The notes beneath the pieces were generated by a model. It was not told the origin of the DNA. It saw only the letters and a list, made by a program, of their open reading frames with translations, and searched no databases. This document shows positions 1 through 5,229 of a stretch of DNA of 8,958 nt, piece by piece. Source of the stretch: an uncultured Acetobacteraceae bacterium (lineage in GTDB: Bacteria; Pseudomonadota; Alphaproteobacteria; Acetobacterales; Acetobacteraceae); NCBI GenBank assembly GCA_937930165.1, contig CALGVL010000193.1, positions 1 through 8,958 on the forward strand, given 5' to 3'. Made by a program: the position numbers and the translations under genes. Position 1 is the stretch's first letter; every line of letters begins with the position of its first letter.

Positions 1-1071
1 GAATGGCAGCTTCGCGTCGCGGCGGGTGAGCTCCTGCCGCTGCGGGAGGCTCCGCCGGTGCATGGCCATTCGGTCGAGGCCCGGCTCTATGCGGAGGATC
101 CGGCGAAGGAGTTCCGCCCCTCCACCGGCCCGCTGCGGCGGTTCCACCTGCCCGATCCAGCGCCGGATCTCCGCATTGAAAGCGGCGTGCGACAGGGCGA
201 TGCGATCACGCCCTTCTACGATCCGATGATCGCCAAGCTGGTGGCCTGGGGGCCGGACCGGGCGGCGGCGCTGACACGTCTTGGCGCTGCCCTGTCGGAA
301 GCCCGAATCGCTGGCATTGCCAGCAATCTTGGCTTTCTGCGGCGGCTCACCGCGCATCCTGCCATGCTGGCGGCGGAACTCGATACCGGCTTCGCCGGGC
401 GCCACGCCGCCGAGTTGCAGCCGCCGCCCGGTCCCCCGCCAACGGCCGCCCTGGCCGCCGCGGCGCTGGAGGTGTTGTTGGCCCCGCCACCGCCGCCCGC
501 TGCAACCGATCCCCACTCTCCCTGGAACCGCCGCGATGGCTGGCGGCTGCACGGCACCGGGAGCCAGTTGATCGTCCTGACCGATGGCGAGGCGACGCAC
601 CGGCTACGGCTGACCCATGCCGGGGCCGGCTGGCGGCTCGCCATTGATGGGGAAGGGACCGCCACCCTGGCAGGCCAGCGCCTGGCGGATGGCGCGCTGC
701 ATCTGGTGCTGGACGGCGTCGCGCGCCGTGTGGCCGTGCTGCGCGATGGCGAGGCGCTGCAGGTCGGGCTGGACGGCCGCGAATGGGCGCTGCGTCTGCT
801 CGACCCCTATGCACCGCCTGGCGGGGAGGCGGCAGCCCAAGGCAGGCTTTCCGCCCCCATCCCCGGCCGCGTCGTGCAGGTCCTGGTGACACAGGGCGAG
901 TCCGTCACCCGCGGCCAGGTGCTGGCGGTGCTGGAGGCGATGAAGACCGAGCTCCGCATCACTGCGCCCGCCGATGGCGTGGTGGCGCATATCGGCTGCG
1001 CTGCCGGCGACAGCGTGGAGGAGGGGACGGAGATCGTCACCCTCGCCGCCGAGGGTCAGTCCACGGAATAG
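1..1071 (+). CDS. Biotin-dependent acyl-CoA carboxylase alpha subunit (3-methylcrotonyl-CoA carboxylase-like), 3' part
   Basis: The reading frame is open from base 1 and gives 356 residues of an enzyme subunit usually about 650-670 long, so the N-terminal half, including the ATP-grasp core, lies outside the window. Visible residues 21-135 are the C-terminal lobe of the biotin carboxylase domain: GHSVEARLYAEDP at 22-34, then PFYDPMIAKL at 71-80. Residues about 150-270 are a poorly conserved linker/BT-type domain rich in Ala and Pro. Residues about 283-353 are the biotinyl carrier domain, with biotinylation site EAMKTE; the accepting lysine is residue 315 (codon 943-945), 41 residues from the C-terminus. 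AMKM is more usual than AMKT. The protein carboxylates its own biotin with bicarbonate and ATP and passes CO2 to a beta subunit on an acyl-CoA in the cytosol. Acetyl-, propionyl- or geranyl-CoA carboxylase remain possible because the beta subunit is not visible. The stop lies inside the convergent TetR gene. Confidence 0.9.
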   Translation, partial: EWQLRVAAGELLPLREAPPVHGHSVEARLYAEDPAKEFRPSTGPLRRFHLPDPAPDLRIESGVRQGDAITPFYDPMIAKLVAWGPDRAAALTRLGAALSEARIAGIASNLGFLRRLTAHPAMLAAELDTGFAGRHAAELQPPPGPPPTAALAAAALEVLLAPPPPPAATDPHSPWNRRDGWRLHGTGSQLIVLTDGEATHRLRLTHAGAGWRLAIDGEGTATLAGQRLADGALHLVLDGVARRVAVLRDGEALQVGLDGREWALRLLDPYAPPGGEAAAQGRLSAPIPGRVVQVLVTQGESVTRGQVLAVLEAMKTELRITAPADGVVAHIGCAAGDSVEEGTEIVTLAAEGQSTE

Positions 1072-1691
1072 GTTCGGCAGAAGCTTTCCACCGCCGCGGC
1101 CACCGTGGCCTCGACCGCCGCGGCATCGGGGGCCGGCAGGCCGAGTGAGGCGCGCAGGAAGACATCGCCGCGCAGCAGGGAGAGGAACTGCTCCGCGGCC
1201 CGCTCCGGATCCGGGGCGTTGAGCCGGCCGGCGGCGTGCTGCCCCGCGATCCAGTCCGCCAGCCAGGCGCGGGTCATGCGCGGGCCATTGGCGTGGAAGC
1301 TCTCGGCCAGTTCGGGGAAGCGCGGGCCCTCCGCCACCACCATGCGGTAGACGGCCAGGCAGCGCGGCTGCAGCAGGAAGTTCAGCCAGTGCCGGCCCAT
1401 GGCGGTCAGCGCCTCGCGCGGCCTGCCCTCCAGGCTGCCGGTGCTGGCCGCCGCGCCCTGCCGCATCGCCGTGCAGCCCGCCTCCATGATGGCGGCGAAG
1501 AGCCGGTCCTTGGCGCCGAAATGCGCGTAAAGCGTCGCCTTGGAGACCCGGGCCGCCCGCGCCACCGCATCCATCGAGACCGCACCATAGCCCTGCGCCA
1601 GGAACAGTTCGGCGGCCGCGTCCAGGATGGCGCGGCGCTTGGCGGAGACGGCCTCCGGGGCCTCCTCGGTCGGAACGGGCAGGGGAATCAT
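1056..1691 (-). CDS. TetR/AcrR-family transcriptional repressor of the adjacent efflux operon
   Basis: A protein of 211 residues, normal for the TetR family. The N-terminal DNA-binding domain spans about residues 16-65: helix 1 RAILDAAAELFLAQGYGAVS, then a helix-turn-helix at about 40-58 containing MDAVARAARVSKATLYAHF, which matches the family signature closely. The C-terminal 140 residues are the variable ligand-binding and dimerisation domain, so the inducer cannot be read from the sequence. It is transcribed away from the HlyD/MFS efflux pair, with only 80 bp between the start codons and a perfect palindrome in that gap, the standard arrangement for a local repressor that also represses itself. 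The ATG start puts the HTH at the expected position; no clear Shine-Dalgarno sequence precedes it. The 3' end overlaps the convergent carboxylase gene by 16 bp. Family assignment is firm; the target operon is inferred from position. Confidence 0.93.
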   Translation of the reverse strand: MIPLPVPTEEAPEAVSAKRRAILDAAAELFLAQGYGAVSMDAVARAARVSKATLYAHFGAKDRLFAAIMEAGCTAMRQGAAASTGSLEGRPREALTAMGRHWLNFLLQPRCLAVYRMVVAEGPRFPELAESFHANGPRMTRAWLADWIAGQHAAGRLNAPDPERAAEQFLSLLRGDVFLRASLGLPAPDAAAVEATVAAAVESFCRTYSVD

Positions 1692-1706
1692 GGATGCGGC
1701 AACTGG

Positions 1707-1721
1707 ACTGAACGGTTCAGT
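1707..1721. promoter_or_regulatory. Probable TetR operator (perfect 7-1-7 palindrome)
   Basis: The sequence ACTGAAC-G-GTTCAGT is a perfect 7-bp inverted repeat around one central base. It lies 15 bp upstream of the repressor start codon and 50 bp upstream of the membrane fusion protein start. Size and symmetry suit a TetR dimer, and the position suits control of both divergent transcripts. Promoter boxes are not clear: TTGCGC (1745-1750) with a 17-bp spacer to AATGGT (1722-1727), read on the minus strand, could serve the repressor gene and would put the palindrome at about its transcription start. I could not assign a convincing promoter for the efflux genes. Palindrome seen directly; function inferred. 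Confidence 0.72.
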
Positions 1722-1771
1722 TTACCATTGACGCCTTCCGCGGTAAGCGCAACCTCCTCTCCGGTTTCAGC

Positions 1772-2938
1772 ATGAACGTCCTGTCCGACACCAAGCCTGC
1801 CCCGCCACCGGGCCTCCAGGCTCCACCGCCCCGCCGCTCGCGCTTCCGCCGGCTGCGTCTGCCGCTGTTGCTTCTGCTGCTGCTCGGCGGCGGGCTGGCG
1901 GCGAATTGGTGGTGGCAGGTCGGCCGCTTCCTGGAGAGTACTGACAACGCCTATGTCCAGGGCGACATCGCCGTGCTGGGGCCGCGGATTGAGGGCCATA
2001 TCGCCGCCATCCGCGTCGCCGACAACCAGCGCGTGCAGGCGGGCGAGGCGCTGATCGAGCTGGACCAGCGCCTCTGGCAGGCCCGGCTGGCGGAGGCTGA
2101 GGCCAGCCTCGCCGAGGCGGAGGCCGCCATCGCCACCCATCGCCGCCAGGTGGAGCAGCAGCAGGCGCAGATCGGCGCCGCCGAGGCGCAGCTCGACCAG
2201 GCGCGGGCGGAGCAGGTGCGCGCCGCCGCCGATGCCCGCCGCGCCGGCGATCTGGTGGGGTCCGGCTGGACCAGCCGGCAGGCGGCAGAACGCGCCATCG
2301 CCGACCTGCGCAAGGCCGATGGCGCGGTGGCCGCGGCGCAGGCCCAGCTTACCGTGGCGCAACAGCAACTGGATGTCCTTCAGGCGGCGCTGAGGCAGCA
2401 GGAGGCGCGGCGGGATTCCGCTGCCGCCGCCCTGGCCCGCGCCCGCATCGACCTGGAGAACACCGTCATCCGTGCCCCCTTCGAGGGGCTGGTCGGCAAC
2501 CGTGCCGCGCAGCTTGGGCAGTTCGTGCGCCCTGGGCAGCAACTCATCGCCGTGGCGCCACTGCCGGAGCGGCAATGGGTGGTGGCGAATTTCAAGGAGA
2601 CGCAGTTGGCCCGCTTCCGCCCGGGCCAGCCGGTGCGGCTGACGCTGGATGCGCTGCCGGGCGTGGAACTCACCGCCCGCATCGACAGCCTCGCCCCCGC
2701 CACCGGCGCGCTCTTCAGCCTGCTGCCGCCGGAGAACGCCACCGGCAATTTCACCAAGATCGTGCAGCGCGTGCCCGTCCGCCTGACGCTTGAGCCGGAG
2801 GAGGCGGCGCGGCTTGCCCTGCTGCGTCCCGGCCTCTCCGTGGTGGCGGAGGTGGATACGCGGGACGACCCCATGGCGCCGCGCGGCATGTTCGGGGCCG
2901 CGGCCGCCAGCCTGCGCGGGTTGTTCGGCGGGCGATGA
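1772..2938 (+). CDS. HlyD/EmrA-like membrane fusion protein (periplasmic adaptor) of an MFS efflux pump
   Basis: This 388-residue adaptor would link an inner-membrane MFS transporter to an outer-membrane channel. Residues 1-29 are a Pro-rich, Arg-rich cytoplasmic tail; a Leu-rich membrane anchor follows at about 30-46. The first lipoyl half starts at STDNAYVQGDIAVLGPRIEG (56-75). An Ala/Gln/Glu-rich coiled-coil hairpin runs from about 99 to 227. The second lipoyl half contains ENTVIRAPFEGLVGNR (229-244). The beta-barrel domain holds VANFKETQL (271-279) and NATGNFTKIVQRVPVRL (322-338), both hallmarks of EmrA-type adaptors. It is the first gene of a two-gene operon, and its stop overlaps the transporter start as ATGA, suggesting translational coupling. 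It has no obvious Shine-Dalgarno sequence; the ATG was chosen because it gives a complete tail plus anchor. No outer-membrane channel gene is in view. The exported compound is unknown. Confidence 0.93.
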   Translation: MNVLSDTKPAPPPGLQAPPPRRSRFRRLRLPLLLLLLLGGGLAANWWWQVGRFLESTDNAYVQGDIAVLGPRIEGHIAAIRVADNQRVQAGEALIELDQRLWQARLAEAEASLAEAEAAIATHRRQVEQQQAQIGAAEAQLDQARAEQVRAAADARRAGDLVGSGWTSRQAAERAIADLRKADGAVAAAQAQLTVAQQQLDVLQAALRQQEARRDSAAAALARARIDLENTVIRAPFEGLVGNRAAQLGQFVRPGQQLIAVAPLPERQWVVANFKETQLARFRPGQPVRLTLDALPGVELTARIDSLAPATGALFSLLPPENATGNFTKIVQRVPVRLTLEPEEAARLALLRPGLSVVAEVDTRDDPMAPRGMFGAAAASLRGLFGGR

Positions 2939-4515
2939 GCGGCGGCGCCGCTCTTGCCTTTCCCGCCGCCCCGGCACCGCCGGCCCTGCCGCTGCGGCAG
3001 AAGATCGGCTTCGCGGCGACGGTCCTCGGCATGTTCATGGCGATCCTGGATATCCAGATCGTCTCCGCTTCGCTTGCCGAGATCCAGGCCGGCCTCTCCG
3101 CCTCGCCGGATGAGGCAAGCTGGATCCAGACCAGCTACCTGATCGCGGAGATCGTCATGATCCCGCTTTCGGGCTATCTCTCCCGCGCCCTGTCCAGCCG
3201 GGTGCTGTTCACCCTGTCCTGCGCCGGCTTCACCCTGTTCTCGGTGGTCTGCGCCCTAGCCTCCTCGCTGGAGGCGATGGTGATCGCCCGCGCGCTGCAG
3301 GGCTTCGTCGGCGGCGCGATGATCCCGGTCTGCTTTGCCGTCAGCTTCCTGCTCTTCCCAGGCCAGAAGCGGGTGCAGGTCAGCGTGCTGATCAGCCTGA
3401 CCGCGACCCTTGCCCCCACCATAGGCCCGACCCTTGGCGGCTGGCTGACCCAGAGCTGGTCCTGGCACTGGCTGTTCCTGATCAATGTCCCGATCGGCAT
3501 CGCGGTGGGCGCGATCGTCTGGGTGACGCTCGACATCGACCGGCCGGAGCCCGGGCTGCTACAGCGCTTCGACTGGTGGGGCCTGCTCTGGATGGCGGGC
3601 TTCCTCGGCACTGCCGAATACGTCATGGAGGAGGGGCCGCACTGGGGCTGGCTGGATGATCCCGACATCCGCAACCTCACCATCCTCTGCGCACTCTGCG
3701 GCGTCCTGTTCCTGTGGCGCGCCCTCACCAGCCCGGAGCCGATCGTCGAATTGCGCGCCTTCCGCGACCGCAACTTCCTCCTGGGTTGCCTGTTCAGCAG
3801 CGTGATCGGCGTCGGGCTCTACGGCCTGGTCTATGTGCTGCCGCTGTTCCTGGCGCGGGTGAGGGGCTACGATTCGCTCCAGATCGGCAACACGCTCTTC
3901 ATCACCGGCGCCTGCATGTTCCTCTCGGCGCCGCTGGCCGGGCGGCTGGCACGGCTGCTGGACATGCGGGTGATGCTGGCCTTCGGCTTCTTCCTCTTCG
4001 CCCTCTCCTGCTGGTGGATCGCGCATCTCACCAACCAGTCCGGCTTCTGGGAGATGGCCGCGCCGCTGGGGCTGCGCGGCACGGCGCTGATCTTCATGTT
4101 CATGCCGGTGAACCAGATCGCCTTCGGCACCCTGGCCCCGGCGATGATCAAGAACGCCTCGGCGCTCTACAACCTGATGCGCAATCTGGGCGGCGCGCTG
4201 GGGCTGGCAGCCATCAACAGCATGGTGGTCTGGCGCGGGGCGGAGCACCGGCTGCATCTGGCGGAGCAGGTGCAATGGGCGCGGCCGAATGTGCCGGTCT
4301 GGCTGGAGGGGCTGGCGGCGCGGATCGCCGCGGTGCAGCCCTCGCTGCCGGCCGATCTCGCCGCGCTGAAGCGGCTGGCCGTGCTGGTGCAGCGGGAGGC
4401 GCTGGTCCTCGCCTATAACGACGTGCTGCTGGCCATGGCGGCGTTGTTCCTGCTCGCCATGCCCTTCGCGGCGGCGGTGGCGCGGCCGCGCCTGCAGGCG
4501 GAGGGCGGGCATTAG
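2935..4515 (+). CDS. EmrB-like DHA2-family MFS multidrug transporter (14 TM)
   Basis: A 526-residue inner-membrane drug:proton antiporter, normal length for the 14-helix DHA2 family. Helix 1 ends in LDIQIVSASL (38-47), a variant of the LDxTIVNVALP motif in which Asp39 is kept. Motif A appears as GYLSRALSSR (80-89), motif B as ARALQGFVGGAM (118-129), and the antiporter motif C as APTIGPTLGGWL (160-171). The late motif YNLMRNLGGALG (412-423) is typical of EmrB relatives. A hydrophilic, Ala/Leu-rich segment at about 435-485 sits before the last helix, as usual for the long final periplasmic loop of this family. The gene starts inside the last codons of the fusion protein gene (ATGA overlap), so the two should be made together and form one pump. 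Expression is probably controlled by the divergent TetR gene. Substrate cannot be predicted. Confidence 0.95.
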   Translation: MSGGAALAFPAAPAPPALPLRQKIGFAATVLGMFMAILDIQIVSASLAEIQAGLSASPDEASWIQTSYLIAEIVMIPLSGYLSRALSSRVLFTLSCAGFTLFSVVCALASSLEAMVIARALQGFVGGAMIPVCFAVSFLLFPGQKRVQVSVLISLTATLAPTIGPTLGGWLTQSWSWHWLFLINVPIGIAVGAIVWVTLDIDRPEPGLLQRFDWWGLLWMAGFLGTAEYVMEEGPHWGWLDDPDIRNLTILCALCGVLFLWRALTSPEPIVELRAFRDRNFLLGCLFSSVIGVGLYGLVYVLPLFLARVRGYDSLQIGNTLFITGACMFLSAPLAGRLARLLDMRVMLAFGFFLFALSCWWIAHLTNQSGFWEMAAPLGLRGTALIFMFMPVNQIAFGTLAPAMIKNASALYNLMRNLGGALGLAAINSMVVWRGAEHRLHLAEQVQWARPNVPVWLEGLAARIAAVQPSLPADLAALKRLAVLVQREALVLAYNDVLLAMAALFLLAMPFAAAVARPRLQAEGGH

Positions 4516-4530
4516 CCAGATGGTTGTTGC

Positions 4531-4559
4531 GACAGCGACGCGCTAGTATTGATGCTGTC
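4531..4559. repeat. Short inverted repeat upstream of the secreted-protein gene
   Basis: GACAGC (4531-4536) and GCTGTC (4554-4559) are perfect inverted copies separated by 17 bases; the spacer contains the AT-richer TAGTAT (4544-4549), which could be a -10 box. The pair lies in the 65-bp gap between the MFS stop and the next start codon. It could be an operator or a weak hairpin, but six-base arms can easily arise by chance. No upstream -35 element stands out. Confidence 0.25.
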
Positions 4560-4569
4560 TAGCCTTCCC

Positions 4570-4576
4570 GGGGGGA
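4570..4576 (+). promoter_or_regulatory. Ribosome binding site of the secreted-protein gene
   Basis: GGGGGGA lies 4 bases before the ATG at 4581. The purine run supports this ATG as the start, in agreement with the signal peptide that begins directly there. Spacing is a little short for an ideal Shine-Dalgarno sequence. Confidence 0.5.
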
Positions 4577-4580
4577 TTTC

Positions 4581-5180
4581 ATGTTTCGCCGTGCTCTGCT
4601 TGCCACGCTCTTCGGCCTCTCGGCCATGCCGGCCTGGGCCCAGTCCATGGATCCGTCTTTCAGGATCGTCAACAACACGCCGAAGGTGGTGAACGAGATC
4701 TATGCCTCGCCCTCCAGCCAGCGGAACTGGGGACACGACCGGCTGGGCGAGGAGGTCATCCCACCCGGCGGCACCCACATCATCCGTCTGCCCATTGACG
4801 GCAACTGCATCTATGACATCCGGGTCGTCTATCAGGGCGGCACTGCGGAGGAGCGGCGTAACCTCAATACCTGCAACCTGGTGAATGTGGTCCTGGGTAG
4901 CGATGGGGTGCAGCAGGGCGCACAGCAGGGCAATCCCTCCTTCAACTTGGTGAATCGGAGCTCGCGGGTGATCCTGGAGCTCTTTGCCTCGCCCTCCTCT
5001 CAGCAGAACTGGGGGCCGGACCGGCTGGGCGACAGCATGGTGGGGCCGGGCGAGACCTATCCAATCCGCCTGCCCTATGGCGAATGCCAGTACGATATCC
5101 GGATTGTCTTCCAGGGTGGTGACGCGCAGGAGCGCCGCAGGGTGAACGCCTGCGCCACCGTCAATTACGTCGTGCGGTAA
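4581..5180 (+). CDS. Secreted protein of unknown function with two tandem copies of an 81-residue domain
   Basis: The protein has 199 residues. A Sec signal peptide occupies residues 1-20: MFRR, a hydrophobic stretch, then AWA with cleavage expected before Gln21. There is no lipobox and no proper twin-arginine motif, so the mature protein is probably soluble in the periplasm or outside. The mature part is two copies of one domain (residues 24-105 and 118-198) joined by a Gln/Gly linker, SDGVQQGAQQG. By hand alignment 46 of 81 positions are identical. Each copy has a core ASPSSQ-x-NWG-x-DRLG, then PG, IRLP, G-x-C-x-YDIR, QGG, and a second Cys 22 residues after the first (C76/C98 and C169/C191), so each domain may carry one disulfide. 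I do not recognise a function; single-domain secreted proteins with a similar WG-x-D-x-LG and C-x-YD-x-R pattern are, to my memory, common hypothetical proteins in alphaproteobacteria. It follows the efflux operon by 65 bp and is probably an independent gene. Confidence 0.88.
   Translation: MFRRALLATLFGLSAMPAWAQSMDPSFRIVNNTPKVVNEIYASPSSQRNWGHDRLGEEVIPPGGTHIIRLPIDGNCIYDIRVVYQGGTAEERRNLNTCNLVNVVLGSDGVQQGAQQGNPSFNLVNRSSRVILELFASPSSQQNWGPDRLGDSMVGPGETYPIRLPYGECQYDIRIVFQGGDAQERRRVNACATVNYVVR
4650..4895 (+). repeat. Domain repeat, copy 1 (within the secreted protein gene)
   Basis: Encodes residues 24-105, from DPSF to VNVVL. It shares with copy 2 the block ASPSSQ-x-NWG-x-DRLG and the paired cysteines C76 and C98. 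Relative to copy 2 it has one extra residue, in IDGNC versus YGEC. The core is also similar at DNA level (TCGCCCTCC and GACCGGCTGGGCGA occur in both), consistent with an internal duplication. Confidence 0.85.
4932..5174 (+). repeat. Domain repeat, copy 2 (within the secreted protein gene)
   Basis: Encodes residues 118-198, from NPSF to VNYVV, and ends one codon before the stop. Many differences from copy 1 are conservative (Ile/Leu, Val/Ile, Tyr/Phe, Lys/Arg), so both copies look selected for the same fold rather than one decaying. Cysteines are C169 and C191. Confidence 0.85.
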
Positions 5181-5189
5181 GCTGCCGGA

Positions 5190-5215
5190 CCTCCCCCGCC
5201 AAAGGGCGGGGGAGG
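5190..5215. terminator. Perfect GC-rich hairpin between convergent genes, putative bidirectional terminator
   Basis: CCTCCCCCGCC (5190-5200), loop AAAG, and GGCGGGGGAGG (5205-5215) form a perfect 11-bp stem. It begins 9 bases after the stop of the secreted-protein gene and ends 14 bases before the stop codon complement of the convergent molybdenum hydroxylase gene, exactly where a shared terminator would be expected. Neither strand has a T run after the stem, so it is not a textbook intrinsic terminator; it may work with Rho or as an mRNA-end stabiliser. Confidence 0.55.
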
Positions 5216-5229
5216 GGAGGCGCAGGCCC

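Noticed and set aside
58..60. GTG as the start codon of the carboxylase
   Set aside because: The frame is open to base 1 and the residues before it continue the biotin carboxylase domain, so the gene simply enters from outside the window.
1728..1756. TTGACG followed after 17 bases by AACCTC as a promoter for the efflux operon
   Set aside because: The second hexamer hardly resembles a -10 box, and no alternative spacing is better.
1688..2977. A 429-residue open frame on the minus strand across the membrane fusion protein gene
   Set aside because: It is antisense to a gene with clear EmrA motifs; its composition is Gly/Arg/Gln/His-rich without recognisable domains, typical of a shadow frame in GC-rich DNA.
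3559..4512. A 317-residue minus-strand frame across the MFS gene
   Set aside because: Antisense to a well-conserved transporter; the translation is rich in His, Gln, Arg and Glu with no recognisable fold.
4581..4640. Twin-arginine (Tat) export of the secreted protein
   Set aside because: RR at residues 3-4 is not followed by the F-L-K part of the Tat motif and the hydrophobic core looks like an ordinary Sec signal.
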